Assembly (NCBI GenBank): GCA_020636375.1 | Contig: JACJXZ010000020.1 | Span: 62,001 to 126,000 of the forward strand | DNA from: Lewinellaceae bacterium | GTDB taxonomy: Bacteria; Bacteroidota; Bacteroidia; Chitinophagales; Saprospiraceae | Reading direction: 5' to 3' | DNA length: 64,000 bases | Part shown: in pieces, positions 34,277-44,537 of the stretch | How positions within the stretch are numbered: position 1 is the first letter of the stretch | How the letters are laid out: every line of letters begins with the position of its first letter | The notes under the pieces: generated by a model | Seen by the model: the letters and a program-made list of their open reading frames with translations, nothing else | Told to the model about the DNA's origin: nothing | The model's database searches: none | Position numbers and translations under genes: made by a program

Positions 34277-36637
34277 ATGAAGAAAAGGCTGTTGCTGAAG
34301 TGGCAATGGCTCCCGGTATTGGCCCTGATCGGCCAGGTGCTCCAGGCACAGAATAATTGTGACATTACCCTGCGGGGTAAAGTCGTGGATGCGCACACCC
34401 GGGAGCCGGTAGCTTTTGCCAATGTTGCTATCGAAGGCAGTGATATCGGCGCCATGGCCGACGAGAACGGCCTGTACAGCATAGACAACATTTGCGAAGG
34501 TTCTTATATCATAGTATGCTCACACGTGAATTGCGACCATATCGAGCATCAGATCACGCTTACCGAAGACACCCAGAAAGACTTCGTACTGGAACCCCAC
34601 GGAGTCTTCATCCAGGAAGTCCTGGTAAAAGGCAAGGCAGTGCCGCTGAAGGCCGCGGGCGCCGGCGCCACGCTCGACGCCGCCCAGCTTAGCTCCGAGC
34701 GTGGGCTGACCCTGAGTGACGCCATCGGCAAACTCCCCGGCGTGACGACCCTCAACACCGGTGCCTCCATCGCCAAGCCGGTCATCCAGGGGCTGCACAG
34801 CAACCGCGTACTGGTGCTCAATAACGGCATCCGACAGGAAGGCCAGCAGTGGGGCACCGAGCACGCTCCGGAGATCGACCCCTTCCTGGCCGATCAGGTC
34901 ACCGTCGTCAAAGGTGCCGGCAGCGTGCGCTATGGTGCCGACGCCATCGGCGGCGTGATCCTGGTGAAACCCCGCCCGCTGCCGGAAAAAGCCGGCATCG
35001 GCGGCGAGCTCAACCTCCAGGGCCTGAGCAACGGCCGCACAGGCATCGCCTCCGGAACGGTGGAGGGCCGGCTCAGCGGCAAACTGCCCGTCAGCGGCCG
35101 CCTGCAGGGCACCCTGAAACGGGGCGGCAACCTGCAAACGCCCGATTACTTCCTGGACAATACCGGCGTGGAGGAGGCCAACTTCTCCTGGGCCCTGGGC
35201 CTGAAACAGGGAAAGTGGAACACCGAGCTGTTCTTCTCCCGTTTCTACACCCGCCTGGGTATCTTCAGCGGCGCCCACATCGGCAACCTCACCGACCTGC
35301 AAAACGCCATCGAACGGGAACGGCCGTTACAGGACGGCACCTTCACTTACGAGCTGGGCCGCCCCCAACAGCGCATCTACCACGAACTGTTTAAGTGGAA
35401 GGGCGAGCTGGAAACCGGCGATAAGGGAACCCTGCAACTGCAACTGGCCCGCCAGTTCAACCGCCGGCAGGAGTTCGACGCCCACCGCCCGTACGGCGAC
35501 CTGCCCGACAACTTCGACGAGCCGCAGATCGAGTTCGAGATCACCACCCATACCGCCGAGCTGAGCTGGGAACACGACCCCATCCACAACCTGCGGGGCA
35601 GCGCCGGCGCTCTCTTCATGCGGCAGGCCAATACCACCGACCGCGGCGCCCTCATCCCGAATTATGAAAATTACACCGTGGGCGCCTTCTGGATCGAACG
35701 CTGGAAGAACTACCCCTTCCCCCTGGAAGTGGAAGGCGGCCTGCGCTACGATTACCAGTGGATGGACGTCGGCCTGCAGGGGCGGGACAGCATCAACCGG
35801 CAGCTGGGTTTCAGTAACTTCTCCGGGACGATCGGCGCCATCTACCGCTTCTCCAAACTGGTGGAACTGCGCTTCAACGCCGGGACAGCCTGGCGGGCAC
35901 CCAACGTGAACGAACTGTTCAGCGACGGCGTACACCACGGTGCCGCCTCCTTCGAAACGGGCGACCCCAACCTGCGGCCGGAACGCGCCTTCAACAACAG
36001 CCTTTCTATCGAACTGGATGACAAGGACAAGCTGAGCGCCACGCTCAGCCTCTTCTACAATGTCATCGACGATTTCATCTTCCCCGAACCACAGGCAGAA
36101 CCGGTCCTGACCATCCGGGGTGCCTTCCCGGCCTTCGGCTACGCCCAGGCCGACGCCCGCCTCATGGGCTTCGACTGGCAGGCGGCCTACGAAGTGATGC
36201 CCGGCCTGCAACTGGAAAGCCAGGCCTCCCTGCTGCGCGCCTGGAACCGCAGCCGGCAGGAATACCTCAGCCTCATGCCGCCCGACCAGTTCGAGCACGC
36301 CCTGCGGTACACCTTCGGAAAAGGAGAAGGCGATAACACCGCTCCCTACCTCCGCCTGGCGATGATCAACGTGCTGGAACAAACCCGCGTTCCGGGATTC
36401 AGCTCCGCTCACCTAACGGGGACGGACTACGCTCCGCCGCCGGCCGGCCATACCCGCTTCAAGCTGGAAGGAGGGGCGCGGTTCCGCCTGGGCAGGCAAC
36501 CCTTCGAGGTTAACCTGGCCATCTTCAACCTGTTCAACGCCAGCTACCGGCAGTACCTCAACCGCTTCCGTTATTTTGCAGATGAGACGGGCAGAAATGT
36601 GTCAGTGCACCTGCGGGTCCCGTTCGGGAATGGTTAG
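34277..36637 (+). CDS. TonB-dependent outer-membrane receptor with carboxypeptidase-regulatory-like N-terminus
   Basis: 786 residues. Signal peptide (MKKRLLLKWQWLPVLALIGQ), a CarboxypepD_reg-like domain at about 28-110 (GKVVDAHTREPVAFANVAI), plug domain (GLTLSDAIGKLPGVTTLNTG, GLHSNRVLVLNNGIRQEGQQ, GSVRYGADAIGGVILV) and a beta-barrel to the C-terminus (YRQYLNRFRYFADETGRNVS). No SusD partner follows, so this is a metal- or small-molecule-type receptor and not a Sus system. The regulatory domain carries clustered Cys81, His83, Cys86, His88 and His91, which with the upstream His-rich protein suggests metal uptake; the ligand remains inferred. Confidence 0.93.
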   Translation: MKKRLLLKWQWLPVLALIGQVLQAQNNCDITLRGKVVDAHTREPVAFANVAIEGSDIGAMADENGLYSIDNICEGSYIIVCSHVNCDHIEHQITLTEDTQKDFVLEPHGVFIQEVLVKGKAVPLKAAGAGATLDAAQLSSERGLTLSDAIGKLPGVTTLNTGASIAKPVIQGLHSNRVLVLNNGIRQEGQQWGTEHAPEIDPFLADQVTVVKGAGSVRYGADAIGGVILVKPRPLPEKAGIGGELNLQGLSNGRTGIASGTVEGRLSGKLPVSGRLQGTLKRGGNLQTPDYFLDNTGVEEANFSWALGLKQGKWNTELFFSRFYTRLGIFSGAHIGNLTDLQNAIERERPLQDGTFTYELGRPQQRIYHELFKWKGELETGDKGTLQLQLARQFNRRQEFDAHRPYGDLPDNFDEPQIEFEITTHTAELSWEHDPIHNLRGSAGALFMRQANTTDRGALIPNYENYTVGAFWIERWKNYPFPLEVEGGLRYDYQWMDVGLQGRDSINRQLGFSNFSGTIGAIYRFSKLVELRFNAGTAWRAPNVNELFSDGVHHGAASFETGDPNLRPERAFNNSLSIELDDKDKLSATLSLFYNVIDDFIFPEPQAEPVLTIRGAFPAFGYAQADARLMGFDWQAAYEVMPGLQLESQASLLRAWNRSRQEYLSLMPPDQFEHALRYTFGKGEGDNTAPYLRLAMINVLEQTRVPGFSSAHLTGTDYAPPPAGHTRFKLEGGARFRLGRQPFEVNLAIFNLFNASYRQYLNRFRYFADETGRNVSVHLRVPFGNG

Positions 36638-36666
36638 GTTGGCCGAATGCAGGAGTGCGGGGCAAA

Positions 36667-36718
36667 CAGCCAACAGCCAACAGCGAACGGCGAACAGCCA
36701 ACAGCGAACAGCGAACAC
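36667..36718. repeat. Heptamer tandem repeat between receptor and lipoprotein genes
   Basis: About seven copies of AACAGCC/AACAGCG/AACGGCG in register, 30-80 bp upstream of the lipoprotein start. An open frame through it (RTANSEQRTPN) is an artefact of the repeat. Confidence 0.85.
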
Positions 36719-36747
36719 CAAATTTATCACCAAAAAAATGGACTAAC

Positions 36748-37308
36748 ATGATTTTCAATATTTCAATGCCGATTCGTTTTTTATCTCTTCTCGTCATTGC
36801 TTCCGCCCTGCTCTGGACAGGTTGCCAAAAGGACGATGACACCCCGCCGGCTGACGAGCCGGAACTGATCACCACCGTGGTGCTGAATTTTACCGGTCCG
36901 GACGGTAATACCTCCTCGTTCCAGTTCAGCGATACCGACGGCTTAGGAGGCAATCCACCTGTGGCGGATGACATCACCCTGTCGGCCAATACGACCTACC
37001 AATTGGATATCGAGTTCCGCGATGAGTCGAACGCTGCCAATGTGAAGGACATCACTGCAGAGGTGCGGGAGGAAGCCGAAGAACACCTGCTCTGCTTCGC
37101 CGCCACCGGCGTGCTGGACATTCCCGTTACCCTGGATACGGACGGCAACGGCGCCCCCCTCGGCCTGGAAACGGAGCTGACGACGGGGCAGGCCGGCAAC
37201 GCCACCCTCGCCATCATCCTGAAGCACGAACCGGATAAAGGGGCGGACAATCCCTGCATTACGGGGGAGACGGATGTGCAGGCGGAGTTTGAGGTGGCCG
37301 TGCAGTGA
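36748..37308 (+). CDS. Lipoprotein downstream of the TonB receptor
   Basis: 186 residues. MPIRFLSLLVIASALLWTG followed by Cys25 is a lipobox; the mature part is beta-rich with no transmembrane segment (TTVVLNFTGPDGNTSSFQFS, and an end reading TDVQAEFEVAVQ). A lipoprotein of this type often accompanies TonB receptors that lack SusD and may be a surface ligand-binding partner. The function is inferred only. An alternative ATG at 36766 gives the same leader. A terminator lies 60 bp after the stop. Confidence 0.75.
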   Translation: MIFNISMPIRFLSLLVIASALLWTGCQKDDDTPPADEPELITTVVLNFTGPDGNTSSFQFSDTDGLGGNPPVADDITLSANTTYQLDIEFRDESNAANVKDITAEVREEAEEHLLCFAATGVLDIPVTLDTDGNGAPLGLETELTTGQAGNATLAIILKHEPDKGADNPCITGETDVQAEFEVAVQ

Positions 37309-37369
37309 GGCAAGAGCATGCTTTGGGGTGAAAAAGGCAGGTATCGGGTAAAATCTATTGATTCATTCA

Positions 37370-37402
37370 GTGGGCTCGAGGACCTGCCCACCCCGTTTTT
37401 TT
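37370..37402 (+). terminator. Intrinsic terminator of the TonB cluster
   Basis: GTGGGC and GCCCAC with a 10-nt loop, followed by CCCGTTTTTTT. Confidence 0.85.
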
Positions 37403-37447
37403 AAGCGCCCTACTGTTAAGGTGTCATCGCAGCGCTAGCAACGCTTT

Positions 37448-37611
37448 AGAGCTTGTTTGGAGGCCAATCTTTGAGCTGCAAAGGCCACTTTTTTGATGAT
37501 GCTTCGTTACTTTTTTTGGCCGTACCTCGGGGCATGGCCTTCAAAAAGATGCCTCGCCTCATCAAAAAATTGGCACTTTTCGCTTTCAAACCCGGCCTCC
37601 AAACAAGCTCT
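37448..37611. mobile_element. MITE-like element with perfect 18-bp terminal inverted repeats
   Basis: AGAGCTTGTTTGGAGGCC (37448-37465) and its exact complement (37594-37611) enclose 128 bp without a gene. Inner sequences also pair (AAAGGCCACTTTTTTGATG near 37480 against the 37550-37580 segment). The ends resemble those of the element at 44655-44877 (AGWGCTTGTTKGGAGG). Confidence 0.75.
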
Positions 37612-37630
37612 TAGTAAACCATAACTTTTT

Positions 37631-37699
37631 TGTAACTATTCAGCATCATCGAAGCCAGCGGCAGAAAATGGGCTGTTCCATTGATGCTGAATAGTTACA
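37631..37699. repeat. Perfect 18-bp inverted repeat, possible terminator
   Basis: TGTAACTATTCAGCATCA (37631-37648) and its exact complement (37682-37699) flank 33 bp, followed on the plus strand by CTTTTTTTA. The stop codon of the T9SS tail fragment lies inside the right arm. Confidence 0.75.
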
Positions 37700-37860
37700 C
37701 TTTTTTTACGATTCTTTTCCGAAAACTTATATCCTTTATTTCAACCAGATACATTCCGGATGGGCGGCCAGCCAAACTGTAATTCGTTACGCCGGAACTA
37801 ATCGGGATTTCGCCTGCTATTTTTTGTCCTTTCGCAGAAAATATATTAAACAGCGCTTTG
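37695..37860 (-). pseudogene. Detached T9SS C-terminal sorting domain
   Basis: ALFNIFSAKGQKIAGEIPIS, then TNYSLAGRPSGMYLVEIKD and a basic end (FRKRIVKKV), is the last two-thirds of a T9SS type A domain. In frame upstream it reads into transposase sequence, so it is separated from its own protein by the transposase relic. It most likely once terminated the decayed surface protein at 38594-44641. Confidence 0.7.
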
Positions 37861-38575
37861 GCCAGGTTCATCATCACATGGCTACAGTCGCTGGCCCAGG
37901 GCAAGCCCAAAGATCTCAATGCTGCCAATAAATTAGTTCCCTGGCCGCAGATGACATAGCTCAGAGTAGCCCCAGGGCGAAGGCACATATTGCGCCGGAT
38001 AAAATCCGCTACCGCCGCGCCCGTCCAGGACGATTGGACTTCCATGCCGAGTACGCTGACATCTTCTATGCACAAGGGGCGCCCGCAAGAGGCAGCATCG
38101 GCTTTGACGCCCAGCAGCAACAGCAACTGCTCCTTCCCGATTTGGATGCTGGCGTCCAGTATCCCCACATATTCACCCCATGGTAGTGCGCCAGCTTAAG
38201 CGCATGCAGCCCACAGCGTTGTACCCAGTTGCTTACGTCTTCCAGCTCGTAGAATAGGTAAGCCCATCATCTCGGCGTAAAGCCAGCTGTGGCTGCGGCA
38301 CAGCGCAATGACCGCCGTGCAATACGATGTAAACAGCCAAGTATCATCTGCGCCGGTACACACAGTTAAACACGGGCTGGGGTTTTGTAATGGCTTGCAG
38401 CTCCCGGACCTTGGCCTGCAACTTCACGATCATCGCATCACGGTGGCGGATCTGGTCCTTAAGCCGGCGACGTTGACGCATGTTTTTTTGGAGGCGGCGG
38501 TGTAGCCGAAAAATCGTAGCTTTGAGTCGTGCCCGCATGGATGTCGTTTTTTGTTTCACACCCTAAAGCTACGGA
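37850..38575 (-). mobile_element. Degenerate transposase gene
   Basis: The N-terminal part (38559-38344, MKQKTTSMRARLKATIFRLH, a basic coiled-coil with RRRLKDQIRHRDAMIVKLQA) and the C-terminal part (38168-37860, MGILDASIQIGKEQLLLLLG, then WTGAAVADFIRRN and LPWASDCSHVMMNLAK) are in different frames. Between them WLYAEMMGLP, DVSNWVQRCGLHALKLAH and similar pieces appear across frames with at least two frameshifts. This is the organisation of a DDE-type transposase with an N-terminal coiled coil. The family is not identified and the exact ends are uncertain. Confidence 0.65.
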
Positions 38576-40438
38576 TGTGCGGGCACTTCTAAACTACACA
38601 AAAAACGCCGGGCTGGAAACGGGGCAGATTACACAGCCTACTCCTAAAGCACTGTATTCTGCAAGCAGTGTCTCGCCAAAACTGACACGGGCCTGAAGGA
38701 CAACATTTTCCAAAGAGTCCATGGCGGCACAAAGGCCTGCCGCTTCATTTAGCAGGCTATCCCGTGCGTTTTTAAGCCCTGTGGCGCCAGCCGCGATCAG
38801 GCTGTCTTTTTCCAGGACAAAACCGATCAAGCTGCCTAATTCCCCGCCCCACTGCAGCAATTGGGCCGTTTCAGCCGGCGATAGCTCGTACAAACTGTCT
38901 CTGCCTTTTTCCAACTGATAGAAGGCTGATAATAAGGTAGCGCTATTAGCCAGGAAAAAGCTGTCCAGTACTTCATCCACAGGCCATTCCTCTACATCCA
39001 GCTCCCGGTATAGCTGAAGCTGTGCCGCCCAAAGCATCGCCTCGGGGTAATCTTCGTCCAACTGTTCACTGCGGGCTGCTTTCAGGTGGATGTCTTTGAC
39101 TTCTATCGGTTCTATCCCTCCGTTTTGAAGGCAAGTATCTGCACTCCCTTCTTCATCGGTACGAAACCATTCTTCTTCTGCCAGTTGCTGCGAAGCAGGC
39201 GGAAAATTTGGAAAATCTAATGATATAGGGTAAACTGGTGGAGTATCGTCATTGACTATAAACCTATTTTCTGTTAATTCAGAAAACATACTCCCAAAAC
39301 TTACCGCTGCCGCCTCCTCATACCCCTCATTCGGCAACCCCGTATTCACCTCCCATGAGTTACCCGTATGGCTTTGCTGCCCAATAACCAGGCTGTTCCG
39401 GTACACCAGCCCCGTCCCAAGCCCAGCGTGCCTGGCAGGAAGGTATTCGTACTCACCGTGCTGCCCATACAACTTCCCTCAAACTCCGCCCCCGTGCCCA
39501 GTTCCGTAAACGTATTGCAGTCAAAAACGCTACTGCTACCATCCAGCACATCCATACCTACAAGAACAGGTTGTCCGACGTACTACTACGTAGTTTTCGC
39601 GGACGATACAGTTTGTGCCCCATTGACGCGGATGCCGGCGGCGGTTTGCACGGTCTGTTCCAAATAAATATCATTGCTGCTTATCCATACGTTTACGCCC
39701 CGCAGGCGGATACAAAGCCCTTGCCCGCCAGGGTGACGGTATTGGAGCGGATTACCGCGTCGGTGAAGGCGATGCCGGTTTCCTCTATATTGATGCCCCG
39801 GCTTGTGGTGGTGATGTCGTTGTTCCACTTCCAAAATGGAGGGGCGTTGCTCAATAAATCGATGCCCGTCCGGCTGACTTCCATGAGGTTGCCGTTGATG
39901 AACACCTGGCGACCTGCGCCAATTGTACCTGTACGCCAAAGCCGCAGGCTGTCATGTAGTTATTGGCAATGTCGGCTGCGGTTCCTTCTACCCATATGGC
40001 GCGGGTGCAGCTTTTGAAAGAGGTACGTCGGTGCGGGTGGTGCCCTACCGCGTTGCAGCAGCGGATGAGCTGCGCCACCCGTATGGCGGATGCCAAAGCC
40101 GGTGAAGGGTAAGGCTCGGCTAGCCGTTTCGATGTCCGCGAAGGAGGAGTTGTGTACCGCCAAGGGCGTGTTCTCGGTGAGGATGCCGTTGCGCAGGCCG
40201 TCGAAGCGGTTCTGCTGGCCAGCGCTGGTTCCCAGCCCGCCGACGCGGACGGGCTCCACCTCTACGCCGTGGCGCAGGCTTATGCCGGCGCCCGGCGCGG
40301 GCGACTGCCCGGCAAAGGGCGGCAGCAGGGCTTCGTAGCCCATTACTTCCGTGTCCAGGAAGGCTTCCAGGGAGAAGGTTGCGCTGCCGGTGGCGTCGAA
40401 GTACAGGCTGGTGTAGTTGCGGTTGAAGAAGGATTCGT

Positions 40439-43400
40439 TCACGAGCATTTTGATTTGTTTAGCGCATGTATGGCGTACTGGGCGTCCGCTATGCGGGCGC
40501 CTTTGAGCACCAGGCGGGAATCGTCGCCCACCCGGATGCCCTTCCACATCTGCCCGCAGCCTTGCATGCCCGAGCTTTGCCACATGGCGCTGAGGGCAAA
40601 GGTAACCTGCTCGCTGCCAAGGCCCACGCCTATTTCCGAGCCGGGGTGCATATACACCTCCCCGCCGGAAATGTCGTAGTCTTCGTCGACCAGCAGCAGG
40701 CCGGATACCGCCAGGCAGCTGTTGGCCAGCAGCCCCGGCGGCAGGATGCCCAGGGCTGTCAGCGTGCTCAGCCGGGTACCGTTGACGGAGTCGGCTACGA
40801 TGTTGACGCCGTCGGCGCAGGGGCAGCTTAGGGCTTCCACGCAATCTTCCACCGCCACCTGCAGGGTGTCGGCGGCGCTGTTGCCACAGGTGTCCGATAC
40901 GGTTAAAATGACGTCGTACAACCCGGCGCTGTCGAAGGTGTAGGCGGCCTGCGCGCCGGCAACCGCGCCCGAAGCGCCGAATTGCCATTGGTAGTTGTAG
41001 CCGGCAGCAGTATCTCCGGCGGACACGACAATGCCCAGGCAGAAGGTGTCGGCCAGCTGGGCCTCCGCCTGCGGGGCGTACTGCGCCAGCGGCATGGCGA
41101 AGCTGAAGCTTTCCTGCTGGCAGCCGTTGCTCAGGATGTAGGTGGCCGTGTAATCCGCCGGCACGGCGTAGTCATGGTAGATATAGGCCGTATCGGCAAC
41201 CACCGAGGCGCCGTCTCCGAAAAACAGCGTGCCGCCCAGGGAGTCGCGCAGCTGGAATTCTACTTCGCCGCATTCGAGGGGGATGGCGAATGCCTGGCTG
41301 GCGTCGCCCAGGGGCGGCAGGGCAGGTAGGGTGAAGGTAATGGCCTCGAAATCGCTTGCTCCGCAAGCGAGCTCGTCGACGGCGTGCCCGGCGGTGTACG
41401 TGCCGGGGGCCGGGTAGGTGAACGAGGCGGCCGTCAAGCCTACCCCGTCGGCTGTGCTGTTGGCCGCGTCGCCGAATTCCCAGCGGTGGTAGTTGGCTTC
41501 CTGGCCGGGGGCGGCGGCGAAGCTTACCGTCCGGGTGCAGGTGTCCATGCTGACGGCGAAAGCGGCATCCGGCGCGGCACAACAGCTGATGTCTACTATT
41601 TGATCAGCTTCGAAGGCACCGCATTCGTTGCTTACGGTGTGTACGACAGAAAACGGCCCACTGCCGCTATACGTATGCAAGGGGCTCGCTTCAGAGCTGC
41701 TGCCGCTGTCTCCAAAATCCCACAGGTGGGTTCCCGTCGTGTCCAGGCTGGTAAATTGTACCTGACAACTGTCTTCGTTCACCACAAAAGTAAAACCGGG
41801 CGAGGGCGGCGCCTGCAATACCGTAACAGTAACTGTGTCTGTCTCAGCGCAAAGGGCAAAATCGTTGGGCAGCCCTCCGAAATCGGATATGGTGCGGCGA
41901 AGGACATACTCTGCCGTTGTGCCGGGGGTAATCACCAGTTCATATGTTGAGGTATCTATATTGTCGGTTATTATCGCAATGCTGTCGTTGACTACTGTGT
42001 ATTCGCCAATCACTTGGCCTGCTACTTCCCAGGTGTAGGTGATTGCTACATCAGAGAGCATACAGAAGCGGCCACCGAGGCGGGCTTCGCCGCCGCAATT
42101 GGCGAGGGTAGTGTCTGGGCCGGCGGTGAAGGTGTCTTCGATGAGTTCTATGTCATAAAGAGAAAATACGGCACTTGCTTCGCCCTGTGAGGTGTTCGTA
42201 TATATCCATAATGTATTTAAGCTATCTGAAGAGATAGAGAAACAATGCGCTGCATTTCTAAGAGAAGAGTTGGCATCAGAGGCGCTGAAGCTGGTAATAT
42301 TGAATTGTGGCCCTGAATATACTAATGAATCATTGTACGCCGGGGAATAGGCTAAATTTCTCCCATCAATCAGGCCGAATTGCAGAAAAACATCATCTGG
42401 AGCAGCAGAAATGCTGGCAAAAGTTTCAACACTCAAATAATAATTTAATCCGGGAGAAAGGGCTAACGGTGTAATAACCCCTTCAAAATTAGTGCCTTCC
42501 ATAGGGTCCAGGATTGAACTTCCTTGTAACACTATATTCACAAACACCTTCGTCGTATTGCCCTCCTGCCCATTGCACCCCACCGGCACATAAGCAAAAA
42601 CGGCCAACCCGATCCGCCCCGGCCGGAAAATGAGGTCATTGCCCACTCGCTCAACCGATCCCATCAGCGGGGCCAGCATTCCTACATGGCCGATATCCAC
42701 TACATTAGGATCGTCATTGGCAATCAAATCGGCGATACGAATAATCAATGAATCTTCGCATAGAGAGATGCGGTACAGGCTGTCGCAGGTAGGCCCAAAA
42801 TCTTCCGCTCCCGCTACCCGGCAGCCACAAGCTGGCCCGCCGCCTTGAGCCATCACATAACCCAGCGCGCACATGACCTTTATTTCTTCGCCGGTGATAG
42901 GCCTTCTGGTTTCTTGGGGCAAAGCGGGTGCCATCAGGTATTCCGGAGTCAGGTTGCCATCACAGTTTATTTCTAAATGGGAAAAGGAAGAACCCGGTGC
43001 AATCTGGCTGCCGGTAAATATAGGATAATCCCCAATTGGCCCCTGAAGAATCATATCCGGTTCAATAGAGCTAGGGTCCAGGCAACTGGAAAAAAGGGCA
43101 TTATTATTGGTAATGGCAGCCGAAATATCCCAATCAAAGTTCGGCGGGTTTTTGTTTTCAATTACCGGCACTTCCGTCCCGTCCTGATAAACGAGGGTAA
43201 GGAAGCGGTCAAACCTGGACCGCTCCGGGTTTTCAAAGAAAGTGGAGGCAAACCCCAATACATGCAACGCCTCATGCCAAACGACAGAATGAAGGTCATG
43301 TAGTCCTGACCCAGCACCCGGCGGGTTGCCGTTCAGGCCCAGGTGCCAAGTAAACTGCGGAGAATGGAAATTGATCCTTATTGTCCCGTGAAACATATCC

Positions 43401-43639
43401 TGGAATTCCTGCGGAACCTCGCCGGCATTGATAATCAACCAGGGCAAGCCATCGCTGACGCCAGTGGGTTGGAAAAAGTAATAAGGAGAGCCGGTTCCTC
43501 CGAGGCTGTCAGGCAATTCCTGAGAGGTAATAGGAGAATTACCCTGAGAAGGTACAATTTGTATATTCACCACCTGCTCTCCCCGCATCCCGCGCCTCCC
43601 GGTTGGATCATGGCTGCGATTTCCTGAAATACCTGGCAA
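40439..43639 (-). CDS. Longest open piece of the decayed surface protease (HExxHxxGF, PKD domains)
   Basis: 1066 codons open. Residues 20-270 resemble Bacteroidota surface metalloproteases: DLHSVVWHEALHVLGFASTF carries a zinc-binding HExxHxxGF at about 128, preceded by FHGTIRINF. A disordered, beta-rich middle follows, then PKD repeats (TGTHLWDFGDSGSSSEASPL, NYHRWEFGDAANST, YNYQWQFGASGAV). It ends in a frameshift at KSKCS; the lost frame continues MLVNESFFNRNYTSLYF. Its apparent start lies downstream of a frame break, so if expressed it would lack a signal peptide. Treat as part of the pseudogene. Confidence 0.6.
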   Translation of the reverse strand: MPGISGNRSHDPTGRRGMRGEQVVNIQIVPSQGNSPITSQELPDSLGGTGSPYYFFQPTGVSDGLPWLIINAGEVPQEFQDMFHGTIRINFHSPQFTWHLGLNGNPPGAGSGLHDLHSVVWHEALHVLGFASTFFENPERSRFDRFLTLVYQDGTEVPVIENKNPPNFDWDISAAITNNNALFSSCLDPSSIEPDMILQGPIGDYPIFTGSQIAPGSSFSHLEINCDGNLTPEYLMAPALPQETRRPITGEEIKVMCALGYVMAQGGGPACGCRVAGAEDFGPTCDSLYRISLCEDSLIIRIADLIANDDPNVVDIGHVGMLAPLMGSVERVGNDLIFRPGRIGLAVFAYVPVGCNGQEGNTTKVFVNIVLQGSSILDPMEGTNFEGVITPLALSPGLNYYLSVETFASISAAPDDVFLQFGLIDGRNLAYSPAYNDSLVYSGPQFNITSFSASDANSSLRNAAHCFSISSDSLNTLWIYTNTSQGEASAVFSLYDIELIEDTFTAGPDTTLANCGGEARLGGRFCMLSDVAITYTWEVAGQVIGEYTVVNDSIAIITDNIDTSTYELVITPGTTAEYVLRRTISDFGGLPNDFALCAETDTVTVTVLQAPPSPGFTFVVNEDSCQVQFTSLDTTGTHLWDFGDSGSSSEASPLHTYSGSGPFSVVHTVSNECGAFEADQIVDISCCAAPDAAFAVSMDTCTRTVSFAAAPGQEANYHRWEFGDAANSTADGVGLTAASFTYPAPGTYTAGHAVDELACGASDFEAITFTLPALPPLGDASQAFAIPLECGEVEFQLRDSLGGTLFFGDGASVVADTAYIYHDYAVPADYTATYILSNGCQQESFSFAMPLAQYAPQAEAQLADTFCLGIVVSAGDTAAGYNYQWQFGASGAVAGAQAAYTFDSAGLYDVILTVSDTCGNSAADTLQVAVEDCVEALSCPCADGVNIVADSVNGTRLSTLTALGILPPGLLANSCLAVSGLLLVDEDYDISGGEVYMHPGSEIGVGLGSEQVTFALSAMWQSSGMQGCGQMWKGIRVGDDSRLVLKGARIADAQYAIHALNKSKCS

Positions 43640-44464
43640 ACCACCCTTCTTCTGTCTTCTCCTTCTATCAGGTCGTTAAAACCAGTGCCTGTTTCGAAAA
43701 CACAATCCTGAAATCAGATGTCAAAATAGTCCGTATTGATCCCCAAATCATCGCAGTCGCAGCCGTCATAACCCCGCATTTGCTGCGTGCTGCCCGAGCT
43801 GGTATTTTGGGGGACTGCCATCTGGCTCAGGCTGTAGGCGTTGCCGAACCGGTCTACTGCTACGGAAATGCTGGTACTGTCCGCCGGCGGCGCAGTAGCC
43901 GCCCCGCAAAATAAGCCCGTAGAAGAGCCTACGGCCAGGCCGAGCTGCCCTACACTGCCCACCTGCCCATTGTTACCCCCACTCACATTCTGCAGGCTGA
44001 ACGCATAAGACGCCGCTGTGGCCGTATCCGCCAGCTTAGCGTTTGGTGCGGGGGCTTTATGTAAGACAACAGCGTCATTGCCTGCTCTGCCGTGCTGCGG
44101 ACGAATGGTTGGGCGATGGTGCCGGTTTGCGTCCGCAACCCGAATTTCCGGGCGCCGGAAGCCGTATCTTCCCGCACTTCCAGCCCCGCCCAGCCGCCGT
44201 TGGATGGGGCGGCATTGATTTGGGTTATGATTTCTCCGTCTCCGCACATGTCGGCGAAGGCCAGGGAATAATCGTCGGTAACGTAAGAACTCAGAGGCTG
44301 CTGCCCGGTTATGCTCACCGCGCCCAGGCTGCAGCTGTCAAAAACGGCGCTGCCGGAGGAGGCCCCCAGGGCGGCGCTTTGCCAGTGGCGGCAGCCGGCC
44401 AGCAAGGCGCCCGCGCCCGGATTGGGAAGGAGCGGCAGCCGGGCCTGCTCAACCCCGGAGGTCA

Positions 44465-44537
44465 GCATTTGCCCTCCTTCGCCTTTAGCTTCGGCGGGTA
44501 AATGTGTGTGTGTGTGTCCTCTTCGACGGATAAATGC
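44465..44537. repeat. GT-rich palindromic repeat inserted after a signal-peptide coding segment, copy 1
   Basis: Ends GCATTT / AAATGC; contains GCCCTCCTTCGCC and GCTTCGGCG forming a hairpin, then a (GT)8-type run and GGATAAAT. The same blocks occur at 63102-63195, at the 5' end of another T9SS gene. Here it shifts the frame of the decayed surface protease. Confidence 0.7.

Noticed and set aside
36655..36747. N-terminal extension of the lipoprotein
   Set aside because: It translates the heptamer repeat and would bury the lipobox signal.
34277..37308. SusC/SusD polysaccharide utilisation locus
   Set aside because: The lipoprotein is too small and lacks the SusD TPR fold; no glycoside hydrolase is adjacent.
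37631..37699. IS terminal repeat pair
   Set aside because: Both arms lie within 69 bp on the same side of the transposase relic, so they form a hairpin and do not bound the element.
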